Positions 18,992 through 28,927 of a DNA stretch of 35,989 bases are shown one piece after another. The DNA lies in NCBI GenBank assembly GCA_025355565.1, contig JANXZK010000027.1, positions 1 to 35,989 of the forward strand, in the 5' to 3' direction. How positions within the stretch are numbered: the first letter of the stretch is position 1; the number at the start of each line of letters is the position of its first letter. This DNA is from a bacterium (lineage in GTDB: Bacteria > Patescibacteriota > Minisyncoccia > Phycocordibacterales > PALSA-1337). Position numbers and translations under genes: made by a program. A model generated the notes under the pieces. That model had not been told where the DNA came from. It saw only the letters and a list, made by a program, of their open reading frames with translations, and ran no database searches.

Positions 18992-19102
18992 TTAGTAAAG
19001 ATCAGTAACTGTTTGTGCCTGCGTACTACTAGGAACCGCGAAAGTAAACGCCAACAACGATACTGTCATTGGAATCGCTATAGAAACGATAAATTTTTTC
19101 AT
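18992..19102 (-). pseudogene. Signal-peptide-only remnant of a secreted protein (36 aa)
   Basis: MKKFIVSIAIPMTVSLLAFTFAVPSSTQAQTVTDLY then stop. Confidence 0.45.
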
Positions 19103-19236
19103 ATTAGGGACTCGAAGCTTACAGCTTCGGTACAGTCTTCGCGTCGTACTCATACTCGTTACGCTCGGATTCCGTGCGACACGCTCAGACTTTTCTCGTC
19201 CCTCCCGCGAGGCACGCAGGTGCCTCGCTTCGTCAC

Positions 19237-19274
19237 CCACTCAAAAATCCGCTTCCGCGGATTTTCTCGTGTGC
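19237..19274 (+). repeat. 38-bp direct repeat, left copy
   Basis: CCACTCAAAAATCCGCTTCCGCGGATTTTCTCGTGTGC, identical to 21772-21809; contains a 9-bp stem hairpin. Confidence 0.95.
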
Positions 19275-19280
19275 TCTAAT

Positions 19281-19441
19281 TATACACTTTGCGCGAACCT
19301 TTTTCGAGCGGAAACTGAACGAATGAATCAGCCCCGCCACCGCCTCGCAGAGCCTCGGCGGAATTTTCTAGCAAGAAAATATCCGTGACCTGGGGAATGA
19401 ATGCGGGCGGGTTTCGGATTCGCCAAATTTTTTCTGCGCCA
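19281..19441 (+). repeat. Left terminal inverted repeat of the Fic cassette (with ~49-bp extra segment)
   Basis: TATACACTTTGCGCGAACC...CCCGCCACC-[49 bp]-TGGGGAATGAATGCGGGCGGG...TTTCTGCGCCA matches the reverse complement of 21654-21765. Confidence 0.92.
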
Positions 19442-19452
19442 CAAATAAGAAT

Positions 19453-21384
19453 TTATTCCCTCAAATTCTTAACACTCACGATATGCCAACCAGAATGTAG
19501 AGCTGACCCTTCGGGAATATTAACGTAGATTCCTTCCTCGTCCTTAATAGTTCCAACACTTGCGCGAACAGCCTGTTCTGTTTGTTTTTGGATTGTCGCC
19601 AAAAAATCGGGGCTGGCGATTTCAAAAATATATTTGCGAGGTGCTGGCTGTTCGCTATCAACTCTCACAACTTTCTTTTCGCTATAATCTACCATTTTGT
19701 CGCTATAAAAAATTCCCTCCATAATTTGCTGGACAATTTCTTCTATCTTTTTTGATTTGACTTCAAATAATTTCATTCTCAATGATGAGCCATTTTCGCT
19801 GACATAATAAACCGACTGCGAAAACAGATCGTCCAAAAATCCTGAAATATCATCTTTGTCTTCTAAATACTCCTGCTTTGTAAAAGAGATTTCGTAATCT
19901 TTTGAGGTATCAAGTCTGTATTTGAAAACTTGAGAGTTATCTAAATGGCTTATCATCTTCGCGGCTGTATGATATTGCGAAAAGTATTCCAATAATTCTT
20001 TTTGTTTTCCTGCCACATAAGTATTTACCTGCTCTCTCGACACGGTAATGTTTGCATTTACTCGTTGAGAAAGATCAAAAAGAGAATCTGTTAAAATTTC
20101 TAGTTTTTGTTCATCCGTATATTGCTGACCCTCAAAACTTTTTTCTGCTTCAATAATTTGAGCGAGTTCTTGCGTTAGTTGTTGCAGAGCGTTTATTTCT
20201 TCCGCAGAAAAAGTTTTGTATTCACCATCGCTTTGATTGAACCTTTCTTTAATCAGATTCTCTTTTTGTTCAATTCGCGCCAACTCTCTTTCTTCTGCTT
20301 CCTGTCTCTCTTTTGCCACTCGGTCTTCTTCAGCAATTTCTTCGGCCTTTTCTTTCATTCTCAACTCAAAATAATCCTTGAGATAGATTTTTTGTCCCTC
20401 GTGTTCAATTTGATATTTCTCATTTTCGGGATGAGAAATACTATCGATCAAGATCTCGACATATTTTTTCTTCAATTCCTTGTAGGTTTGGAGAATTTGA
20501 CTTAGTCCCTCTTGTGTCAAATTTTTTGAAAGTAATTCAATGGGAACAGCTGCGCGTTCTGGAAATTTGCGAAGATATTTCTCTTTATCACCTTGTTGTT
20601 GTAAATACTGAAAAACGCTCAAAAACAAATATCGGCCATCTTTATCTAAAAGTTCGCCAAATAATTTTTGGTCTTCTTCCAAAATTTCGGCATCAAATTG
20701 AAAATCGCGTTTACTGCCGAAGAGGTTTGTAATTTTATCAGTGTTGATTTCAATATCTGTTACTCCGATTTCTTTTTCTATCAATTTGTTAATTTCATGT
20801 TGGATAAGTCCAGGATCAATATCCAATGTATCCCTACCGTCTCTGCTTAGCACTCCTTGTAATTCGGCTTTTGTTTCGTCATTAAACTCTTTAGTGAGCA
20901 GTGTATAAATTAGCCGACTCGTCCTACCATTTGCATCTAAATATGGGTGAATAGCGTTTAAGGATGACGAAACAAGTAATGCAACATCTCTCAAATCTTT
21001 TCCGCCCTGACTCATCTCTTTTGCAGAAGCCAAAACTTTAGCAAGTAAATCTGGCTTATCTTCTTGTCTTGGTGGAACATAACCTATTCCCGTCATGACT
21101 GCTTCTAGCGCAACAGTCTCTCCATCCATACCCCATTCGTCTTTCTTCTTACCGCGCAAGATTCCATTTACTCCGTCTAACAACTCAACAAATTCTGTTT
21201 CCTGTAGATTTTCAAGAAAAGTGCGTTTTTCTTTCTCGCTTGAAAATATATCTTCTATTTTTCTTCCATGAAACGGTTCAATATTTTCTGCCGTGCGTAA
21301 AAAACGCAAAAGGACTTCCGATCTTTTCTCTCGCTCAATAGCTTCTTCGTTTCTTGGGTTTTCTAAATTTAGACGTTCGCGCAT
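19453..21384 (-). CDS. Fic-domain protein
   Basis: HPYLDANGRTSR Fic motif; long C-terminal region. Confidence 0.85.
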   Translation of the reverse strand: MRERLNLENPRNEEAIEREKRSEVLLRFLRTAENIEPFHGRKIEDIFSSEKEKRTFLENLQETEFVELLDGVNGILRGKKKDEWGMDGETVALEAVMTGIGYVPPRQEDKPDLLAKVLASAKEMSQGGKDLRDVALLVSSSLNAIHPYLDANGRTSRLIYTLLTKEFNDETKAELQGVLSRDGRDTLDIDPGLIQHEINKLIEKEIGVTDIEINTDKITNLFGSKRDFQFDAEILEEDQKLFGELLDKDGRYLFLSVFQYLQQQGDKEKYLRKFPERAAVPIELLSKNLTQEGLSQILQTYKELKKKYVEILIDSISHPENEKYQIEHEGQKIYLKDYFELRMKEKAEEIAEEDRVAKERQEAEERELARIEQKENLIKERFNQSDGEYKTFSAEEINALQQLTQELAQIIEAEKSFEGQQYTDEQKLEILTDSLFDLSQRVNANITVSREQVNTYVAGKQKELLEYFSQYHTAAKMISHLDNSQVFKYRLDTSKDYEISFTKQEYLEDKDDISGFLDDLFSQSVYYVSENGSSLRMKLFEVKSKKIEEIVQQIMEGIFYSDKMVDYSEKKVVRVDSEQPAPRKYIFEIASPDFLATIQKQTEQAVRASVGTIKDEEGIYVNIPEGSALHSGWHIVSVKNLRE

Positions 21385-21388
21385 ATAT

Positions 21389-21595
21389 TTATTTTAAAAG
21401 CTCATCAACCGAAACATTAAGTGCACGAGCAATTTTTTCTACAACTGCAATAGTTACATTTTTCTTGCCACTTTCAATCGCACTCATATAACTTCTATCC
21501 ATATCAATTGCTCGACAAATGTCGCCTTGCGACATCTTACGGCGAAGCCGTATGCGCTTAATGTTTTGACCTAATGTTTTGGAAATTTGAGCCAT
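21389..21595 (-). CDS. XRE-family HTH protein, first cistron before fic
   Basis: LGQNIKRIRLRRKMSQGDICRAIDMDRSYMSAIESGKKNVTI. Confidence 0.88.
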   Translation of the reverse strand: MAQISKTLGQNIKRIRLRRKMSQGDICRAIDMDRSYMSAIESGKKNVTIAVVEKIARALNVSVDELLK

Positions 21596-21653
21596 ATCGT
21601 GATATCCACAGTTTAGCAGTTATTGCGCTTGTATTCCATATATGAATTTGTAT

Positions 21654-21765
21654 TGGCGCAGAAAAAATTTGGCGAATCCGAAACCCGCCCGCATTCATTC
21701 CCCAGGTGGCGGGACTGATTCATTCATTCAATTTCCGCTCGAAAAAGGTTCGCGCAAAGTGTATA
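21654..21765 (-). repeat. Right terminal inverted repeat of the Fic cassette
   Basis: Reverse complement of the left copy. Confidence 0.92.
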
Positions 21766-21771
21766 AATACA

Positions 21772-21809
21772 CCACTCAAAAATCCGCTTCCGCGGATTTT
21801 CTCGTGTGC
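21772..21809 (+). repeat. 38-bp direct repeat, right copy, overlapping the last 3 nt of tRNA-Tyr
   Basis: Identical to 19237-19274. Confidence 0.95.
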
Positions 21810-21889
21810 GCCGAGAGGGACTCGAACCCCCGATGCCCATTGGGCCGTGGATTTACAGTCCACTGGAATAGCCGCTATCCGATCGGCGC
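21807..21889 (-). tRNA. tRNA-Tyr(GUA)
   Basis: GCGCCGA..GGACTGTAAATCC..long variable arm..GGGGGTTCGAGTCCCTCTCGGCGCA. Confidence 0.93.
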
Positions 21890-21961
21890 ATATACTGAGA
21901 TTTCAACTGTGACCATACTACAAATATAACCCCATCTAACCGTGGAGTCATTCTAATACAA

Positions 21962-24709
21962 TTACGCTTTAATGGCAAAATCTTTTCCCGTAAAATCACT
22001 ACTGACGATCGGACTCTCCCCTTTTCTCTTGCTTGGATTTTTGACTTCGAAAGTAAATCCCGAGACGTCAACTGAAACGGCCTGCGATCTTACAGAGCTT
22101 ACCGCCTCACTAGAAGATGTGTTTACGATGATCGTGCCTCCCTTCGATACTTTCTGAGAGATGAGTAGATTTGCGACAGGCGTCAAGATCATATTTTGGA
22201 TGAGACGTTTCAATGGACGTGCACCATATTGCGGATTGTAGCCTTCCTTGGATAGATGCTCGAAAACGGCGAGATTCAATACGAGCTCTATACCCTTTTC
22301 CTTGAGACGCTTCACGACCTCGCCGACTTGGATATCGACGATGTCCCTGATCGCCTTCGGAGAAAGGATGTCAAAGATGATGATATCATCGACGCGATTC
22401 AAAAATTCTGGTCGGAAATAGTCCTTGAGCGCGCCATTGATCCTATTCTTTGCTTCAATGTAATTCTCCTTGTCTCGATTTTCGGAATTCTTGGCAAAAC
22501 CGAGCTTTTCCATACGCTCGATATGTTGAGCACCGATGTTCGACGTCATGATGATGACAGTGTTACGGAAATTCACGACGCGTCCTTTGCTATCCGTGAG
22601 ACGTCCATTGTCGAGAACTTGCAAGAGCACGTTGAATACTTCTGGATGAGCTTTCTCTATCTCGTCGAATAGGATGACAGAATATGGTCGATGACGGACC
22701 GTTTCAGTCAAACCTCCCGCTTCATCATAGCCAACGTATCCCGGAGGCGCGCCGATCAACTTTGAGACAGAATGCTTCTCCATGAATTCGGACATATCAA
22801 CGCGTATCAGAGCCTTGTCATCATTGAATAGGAACTCAGCTAGAGCCTTTGTGAGCTCCGTTTTCCCGACGCCAGTAGGACCCAAAAAGATGAACGAGCC
22901 GATGGGTCTATTTGGATCAGCGATACCGGCACGCGAACGGCGGATCGTGTCTGAGATCTTTGTGACTGCTTCAGTTTGGCCGACGATGCGCTTCTCGAGA
23001 TCTGCTTCCATGCGAGAGAGCTTTGCCGCTTCTGATTCCATCATCCTCGATACTGGGATACCCGTCCAGCGAGAGACTACCGAGGCGATATCCTCTGCGT
23101 TGATCTCTTCCTTCAATATACGGCGTGAAGCCTGCAACTTCTTCAATCTCTTGGTTTTCTGCTCCAATTCCTTCTCGAGTGCAGGCAATCGTCCATAGCG
23201 GATCTCCGCGGCCTTGGCGAGGTCGGTCCTCGCCTCTGCTTCTTCGCCTTCGATGCGCATTGCTTCGAGCTCTTTCTTGATGCGCTTCAGATCAGCGATG
23301 GTTTCCTTTTCATTCTTCCATTTGAGTTCGAGCTCAGAAGTGCCCTCCTTCAAGTCGGCGATGTCTTTCTCGATCTTGGCACTGCGATCCTTGGCTTCTT
23401 TGTTTTTCTCTTTCTTCAAAGCCTCTCTCTCGATCTCGAGACGCATGATCTTGCGACGAGTCTCCTCGAGCTGTGGCGGCATATTTTCTAGCGAGATGCG
23501 CAGACTGGATGAAGCCTCGTCTATGAGATCGACGACCTTGTCCGGCAAGAATCTGTCAGTGATATATCGACTGGCGAGAGTGACTGCCGCGACGATAGCA
23601 TCATCGGTGATACGCACGCCGTGGTATAGCTCATATTTTTCTTTGAGACCGCGCAAGATGGCGATCGCGTCATCGACGGAAGGCTCGTTCACAAATACTG
23701 GCTGGAAACGACGCGTGAGCGCCGGATCCCTCTCGATATATTTCTGATATTCCTTGATCGTCGTCGCGCCGATAGCACGGAGCTCGCCGCGTGCGAGAGC
23801 AGGCTTCAACATGTTTGATGCGTCCATCGAACCTTCGGAAGCTCCCGCGCCTACTAGAGTGTGTATCTCATCGATAAATAGGATTATCTTCCCATCTGAA
23901 CGTTCAACTTCTTTTAGAATATTTTTTAAACGTTCCTCAAACTCACCGCGATATTTCGTACCGGCGATCAGAGAACCTAGATCGAGCGACACGAGTTCCT
24001 TATCTTTGAGCGACTCAGGAATATCTCCTTGTGACATGCGTAGCGCGAGGCCTTCGACGATGGCAGTCTTCCCGACACCTGCTTCACCTATCAAGATAGG
24101 GTTATTCTTTGTGCGACGCGAAAGTATTTGGATTATACGCATGATCTCCGCATCACGACCGATGACTGGGTCCAGTTTATTTTCCTTGGCGAGCTTTGTG
24201 AGTGACCTCGCGTACTTGTAAAGCACACGAAACTTTTTTGGTTCGACATTTTTGGATGCAGGATTGGATTTCAAGTTTTCGATGACTTTGACGACGGCCT
24301 CCCTATCTATCTTGAATCTGGCGAGGATATCCTTAGCGATCGATGGTATGTCAAATATGGACAAGAACAGATGTTCCGTCGAGATGAATTCATCTTTGAG
24401 AGTCGCCGCAACCTTGACCGAGTTGTCTAGCGTCTGCGCCAAGTCCGGTGTCAGATATATCTGATATGAAGGCGAGAGTACATTCGAAGATTCGATCGAC
24501 TCGATGCTTTCAAGTACGATGTCCGTGAGCACTGGCGTGTCTATCTCCAGTCTGTCCAATATGGAAGCAACCATGCTCTCTTCCTGGAGTATGAGCGCGC
24601 AAAGGAGATGAACTGGATTTACGTGATTTTGACCTCTTTCGATAGCGAGTTCATGGGCTCTCTTCAGGGCTTCTCTAGCTTTGGTTGTAAGTTTATTTAA
24701 TGGAGGCAT
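21962..24709 (-). CDS. clpB: Clp ATPase/chaperone ClpB-like
   Basis: Two AAA domains ([19 protein letters not shown]), long middle domain, Clp N domain. Confidence 0.9.
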   Translation of the reverse strand: MPPLNKLTTKAREALKRAHELAIERGQNHVNPVHLLCALILQEESMVASILDRLEIDTPVLTDIVLESIESIESSNVLSPSYQIYLTPDLAQTLDNSVKVAATLKDEFISTEHLFLSIFDIPSIAKDILARFKIDREAVVKVIENLKSNPASKNVEPKKFRVLYKYARSLTKLAKENKLDPVIGRDAEIMRIIQILSRRTKNNPILIGEAGVGKTAIVEGLALRMSQGDIPESLKDKELVSLDLGSLIAGTKYRGEFEERLKNILKEVERSDGKIILFIDEIHTLVGAGASEGSMDASNMLKPALARGELRAIGATTIKEYQKYIERDPALTRRFQPVFVNEPSVDDAIAILRGLKEKYELYHGVRITDDAIVAAVTLASRYITDRFLPDKVVDLIDEASSSLRISLENMPPQLEETRRKIMRLEIEREALKKEKNKEAKDRSAKIEKDIADLKEGTSELELKWKNEKETIADLKRIKKELEAMRIEGEEAEARTDLAKAAEIRYGRLPALEKELEQKTKRLKKLQASRRILKEEINAEDIASVVSRWTGIPVSRMMESEAAKLSRMEADLEKRIVGQTEAVTKISDTIRRSRAGIADPNRPIGSFIFLGPTGVGKTELTKALAEFLFNDDKALIRVDMSEFMEKHSVSKLIGAPPGYVGYDEAGGLTETVRHRPYSVILFDEIEKAHPEVFNVLLQVLDNGRLTDSKGRVVNFRNTVIIMTSNIGAQHIERMEKLGFAKNSENRDKENYIEAKNRINGALKDYFRPEFLNRVDDIIIFDILSPKAIRDIVDIQVGEVVKRLKEKGIELVLNLAVFEHLSKEGYNPQYGARPLKRLIQNMILTPVANLLISQKVSKGGTIIVNTSSSEAVSSVRSQAVSVDVSGFTFEVKNPSKRKGESPIVSSDFTGKDFAIKA

Positions 24710-24896
24710 ATTTGTATATTAATACAAAAAGGTGTCACTAGTCAAATTTCCCTCTTGCGAGTCCTTTGAGAAAATGCCGAGAGATTGCTAGCAAATTGCG
24801 AGGAAGTGAGGGGACAGGTGGGATGGGTCACACACCGATCAATACGACCCGACTTGGGTTTACGATGCAGACTGTATGCGGGTATTCACTCCTACA

Positions 24897-27800
24897 TTAT
24901 TTTGCGACTTTTACAGCCTCTTCGAACTGGATGGAGAGAAGTCTCGAGGCACCATCAGAACCCATAGTGACACCGTAGAGTACGCCGGCACGTGACATAG
25001 TTTCGCGGTTATGAGTGATCAAAATGAGTTGTGAATGTTTGGAGAGATCCTCGATCATGTCACTATATTTACGAGAATTCGCCTCGTCGAGCGCGGCATC
25101 TGTTTCATCTAGGATGATGAATGGCGGCGGATTTACCTGTGAGATCGCGAATAGGAGCGCGATCGAAGTGAGCGCACGCTCGCCGCCTGAGAGCATCATG
25201 AGGCCCTTTATCTTCTTGCGCGGCAGACTGACGTTCACGTCGAGTCCTTCTGGTAGATCTGCCCCTCCTTGTTCGGAGATGATCGCGTCGCTATCGCCAT
25301 CTAACAATTCGCTGAGCTCCCCCATATCTCCCTGCTTCTTTCTCCGCACTTCCTGTTTCACGACCAGGAGCTCCGCATGTCCACCACCGAACATCAGAGT
25401 AAAATATTTCTCAAATTCGCTGTTTATCTTCATGATACCGCTCTTGAATTCCAGATCTATGCGGGCATCGAGTTCGACGATGAGCTTCTGCAATTCGTGA
25501 GCCGCTTTCGAGAGATCCTCGAGCTCTCTCGCCAAGAACGCATCGCGCTCTTCTGTCTCACGATATTCCTTCATCACTTCCGCACCACCAGCCCCGCCGG
25601 AATCTTCGAGACGGACTTTGTTTCGCTCGATCTTCCTGCGTCGTTCTGATTGCTCCGAGCGTGAAGAAGGTATTCTGTCCAGAGCGTTAAAGTTAACAGC
25701 ATCACGTCCGACCAATATCCCCGCTTCGCCGAGATCTCTCTTGAACGACTCCTCTTCATGCGAAAGTGTCAGTTTGGCCGCGTTCAGAGTGTTGAATACG
25801 GCTCGAACTTCATTTTGCCTAGCGATGATCTTGAAGACATCCTTCTCCGCCTCACGATTTGTATCCTTCTCTTTTTCGATCGTGTCTTTGAGGTGACTGT
25901 ATTCGCGCGTCAGTTTCACTTCATCCGCAATCAATGACCGGATAACGCCCTCCGATTCGCCTTTCTCTTTGGTCAGAGTATCGATCTCCTTTTCCGCATC
26001 GCCTATCGATGCGGAATCATGCGAGGATCTATTCTTCGTAATGAACGCCCGCAGAGACGAAACTACTTCGCCGAATAAGCGCTTGACCTCGTCGATGGCG
26101 GTCAAATTTTCCATTTTGACTTTTCCATTTTCGATCTGCTTGACGATCTCCTCCACATCTTTCAGATATACTGTCTTCGACTCCTCATCCGTGATCCGTG
26201 ATCGCTCTTTTTCTATAGCGCGCTTGTTAGCCGCTATCTCACCTTCTAGACGTCCGAGCTCACGCATGACTGAGTCCTTATCCATTCGGGTTTTTGCTAG
26301 TCGACTTTCCAATCTGATCACTTCATCGCTCTTCGCATCCTTTCCTTTGGCGTCCGTCAGGATCTTCTTGGCATTTCCGAGCGCCCGATCGAGCTCTGCC
26401 AATTCTCTTTGCGGCCCGACGATATCCGCATCGAGGCGAGCTTTCTCCGATCTTAGATAATGTTCTTCCGCAGCAAAATACTCCTTGTACATAGCGATGA
26501 GCTCTTTGCGCAATTCCTCGACTTTCTCAACTTTCTCAACTTGCTTCTTTAGGAATCGGATATGTGGAGCGATCTCGCGGCGCAATGACTCCACTTGTTT
26601 TATATTCTCTTCCGTCCTCTCTAGTTTGCGCAGGCTTTCCGATTTCTTCCATTGATACAACTTGAGACCGAGCGCGTCTTCGATCATCTCGCGGCGCTCA
26701 CGGATGGATGCCGACAAGATGCGATCCGCCTCGCCCTGAGAGATGATGTGGTGGCCGCTAGCGCCGATATGTGCCGTTGCCAAGAGTTCGGCGATATCTT
26801 TCAACCGCACTTGGCTGCCATTTAACATGTACTCGTTCACATTGTCGCGATGAACCACACGCTCGATCGCCACTTCGTCAAAATCGATGCTCGGGAACAT
26901 CTTCCTAGTGTTATCAAAAGTCAGCTTGACGCTCGCCCTATTGCCTTTACCGGAACCGGACCCGACATCGCCACCACCATTCCAGATCATGTCTTCTCCT
27001 CGCTTCCCGCGCAATGACTTTATCGATTGCTCGCCCAATACGAAACGGAATGCCTCGGCGACGTTGCTATTATGAGCAAATATATTATTGGCAACAAAAT
27101 TATGATCGTGATCTACGGTGAGGTCATAGACATACCGCCCGGACGGAACCTCGCGTACCGAAACGATCTCATCCCACAGGACATCTGAGCTTGAAAACTT
27201 GCGAAGTCCGTTCGCACGTTGTCGCCAAGCATCGTTTGATACAGGAGCGACTGATTCTAGATAACTCACAACCCTGTCCACTCCTCCACGGCTCGGTAGA
27301 CAGCGTTTTTCATAATATGCGGCGAGTGTTGGATGTTCTTTGCGTACCTTTTTTACACTGACACCAGCGTCCTTGATCAACATATGCAATCGATCGAGAA
27401 TCCCGGGTATGAGATCATGATTGGGATTTCCCCTGCGCACATCCATATTCCGCATCGCTTTTACAGTGGCCGATTTCCTGCCTTTTGGCTGGATCCTTTC
27501 AGCAAAACTACGAATATTTGCATTGCCGTAAACATAGACTGACCAATATGGTCTGACTGTTTTTGTCGGCGAATTCGAAGCGTATTTATATTTTTTCTTT
27601 ATGTCAGAGAGTATTCCCAGTCGGAGAAGCAAGGTCGAAACTCCGCGCGCCAATTCTTCGCTGGCGCTGGCGTACTCTATATACGCCTGTCTCTTGCCCG
27701 TACTTTTCGATATCTTGAAACTAAAGTGTCCATCACCATCATATAGGGCGCCTAGAAATGCCTCGACTACATGATCGCGGGATTGGAATATCTGTGGCGG

Positions 27801-28865
27801 CACCTTCTTTGTTCGTGATGCCCCTTCGATCGTCATACCAAATATTTTGTCAAGCACGCGAGCGAGCGTTATAGAAAATATTATGACATCTTTTGTCTCA
27901 CCTTTGTAAGAAAAGACCTTTGCCTCCAAATCGAAACATTTGTGTACGCAAGATACGAAATCAGCTATGGAAGCCGGGTCATCGTTCACATACCGAACTT
28001 GACCATTTCGAGATGTCCTACCTTCGGCTATGATATACCCGAGAAAGCGGGCCAAATCCTCATCGACGTATTCAGGTATATTCATCGTCCCCTCACCTTT
28101 CGATTTCAATACACGGCTTGGATAGGTATGGATGTATGGCCCACAGAGAGCTGGAAGATATGTGACTGGCATAGCCTGAGTCATACGAACACGAGAAAAT
28201 GAACTCGTCGCCGAGCCAGAAACTCTCTCGAGTGCACTCGTAGTCGTAACTCCTCTCTCGAGCATTCGCAGATCGATGAGCTCCTCCAACATCGGATTAT
28301 ACGGGACATAGACGTTATCTTCCGACCTGAACGCAACGGCGACATCTTTCATCGATATCTGTTGCATCCGACCAACGATAGGTAGCGATCTTGGCGCAGC
28401 GATGCGTAAACCAGTCTTTACAGCATCAGCACGCACGGAGTGGACAGCACCATTCTCGCATACAAACAACGGATGATACGGTGTAGCGACTATAGTTCTT
28501 CCAGACCGCGTATTGATTTCCAACATCTCGTCTGGTGCCGTTCGACGGACAAATGCGGCGACATTGCGCCAATCTGTCTTTAAAGTATTCAGATTGAGTG
28601 CGGCAACCTTGAATGACACATTTGTATCGATGACAGCCATTCCATCATCGAACATCGTGACAGCCCGTGCGCGAGCTTGTGCCATGTCAAATAGTTCCTT
28701 GATCGGTTTAACAGAACCATCTTCGAGTTGGACCAACGTCCCACCGTCAACACACTTCCCTGAACCATTCGGACCCACTATTCCCGTGATCGGTGTATTA
28801 AATTGTAAATTCGCCTTTTTAGCGAATGATTTGAAACCAGAAAGTTCGAGGGACTTGAGATGCAT
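24897..28865 (-). CDS. smc: SMC-like chromosome segregation ATPase interrupted by an intein
   Basis: MHLKSLELSGFKSFA, GPNGSGK/SN Walker A, LSGGERALTSIALLFAI, FIILDETDAALDEAN. Confidence 0.92.
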   Translation of the reverse strand: MHLKSLELSGFKSFAKKANLQFNTPITGIVGPNGSGKCVDGGTLVQLEDGSVKPIKELFDMAQARARAVTMFDDGMAVIDTNVSFKVAALNLNTLKTDWRNVAAFVRRTAPDEMLEINTRSGRTIVATPYHPLFVCENGAVHSVRADAVKTGLRIAAPRSLPIVGRMQQISMKDVAVAFRSEDNVYVPYNPMLEELIDLRMLERGVTTTSALERVSGSATSSFSRVRMTQAMPVTYLPALCGPYIHTYPSRVLKSKGEGTMNIPEYVDEDLARFLGYIIAEGRTSRNGQVRYVNDDPASIADFVSCVHKCFDLEAKVFSYKGETKDVIIFSITLARVLDKIFGMTIEGASRTKKVPPQIFQSRDHVVEAFLGALYDGDGHFSFKISKSTGKRQAYIEYASASEELARGVSTLLLRLGILSDIKKKYKYASNSPTKTVRPYWSVYVYGNANIRSFAERIQPKGRKSATVKAMRNMDVRRGNPNHDLIPGILDRLHMLIKDAGVSVKKVRKEHPTLAAYYEKRCLPSRGGVDRVVSYLESVAPVSNDAWRQRANGLRKFSSSDVLWDEIVSVREVPSGRYVYDLTVDHDHNFVANNIFAHNSNVAEAFRFVLGEQSIKSLRGKRGEDMIWNGGGDVGSGSGKGNRASVKLTFDNTRKMFPSIDFDEVAIERVVHRDNVNEYMLNGSQVRLKDIAELLATAHIGASGHHIISQGEADRILSASIRERREMIEDALGLKLYQWKKSESLRKLERTEENIKQVESLRREIAPHIRFLKKQVEKVEKVEELRKELIAMYKEYFAAEEHYLRSEKARLDADIVGPQRELAELDRALGNAKKILTDAKGKDAKSDEVIRLESRLAKTRMDKDSVMRELGRLEGEIAANKRAIEKERSRITDEESKTVYLKDVEEIVKQIENGKVKMENLTAIDEVKRLFGEVVSSLRAFITKNRSSHDSASIGDAEKEIDTLTKEKGESEGVIRSLIADEVKLTREYSHLKDTIEKEKDTNREAEKDVFKIIARQNEVRAVFNTLNAAKLTLSHEEESFKRDLGEAGILVGRDAVNFNALDRIPSSRSEQSERRRKIERNKVRLEDSGGAGGAEVMKEYRETEERDAFLARELEDLSKAAHELQKLIVELDARIDLEFKSGIMKINSEFEKYFTLMFGGGHAELLVVKQEVRRKKQGDMGELSELLDGDSDAIISEQGGADLPEGLDVNVSLPRKKIKGLMMLSGGERALTSIALLFAISQVNPPPFIILDETDAALDEANSRKYSDMIEDLSKHSQLILITHNRETMSRAGVLYGVTMGSDGASRLLSIQFEEAVKVAK
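27069..28754 (-). mobile_element. Intein with LAGLIDADG-type homing endonuclease (562 aa) within SMC
   Basis: Begins CVDGGTLVQLEDGSVKPIKEL, TPYHPLF block B, FLGYIIAEG and FLGALYDGDG motifs, ends VYDLTVDHDHNFVANNIFAHN before Ser. Confidence 0.95.
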
Positions 28866-28927
28866 TTATACATTGTATCACATCGAATAAGTCACAAACA
28901 CGCTAAGATCTAATTAGGATTTTAATA

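Larger units (their letters stand above)
19275..21771. mobile_element. Putative non-autonomous cassette carrying XRE + Fic
   Basis: Bracketed by 38-bp direct repeats, with >100-bp inverted repeats just inside; no transposase. Confidence 0.7.

Noticed and set aside
21642-21929. ORFs over the tRNA-Tyr region (ERDSNPRCPLGRG..., RGTRTPDAHWAV...)
   Set aside because: Translations of the antisense tRNA-Tyr and inverted repeat
21972-24464. Series of plus-strand ORFs opposite clpB (138-177 aa)
   Set aside because: Antisense to a clearly conserved gene and low-complexity Ser/Arg-rich; artefacts of codon bias
25015-28890. Plus-strand ORFs opposite smc
   Set aside because: Same reason; no recognisable domains
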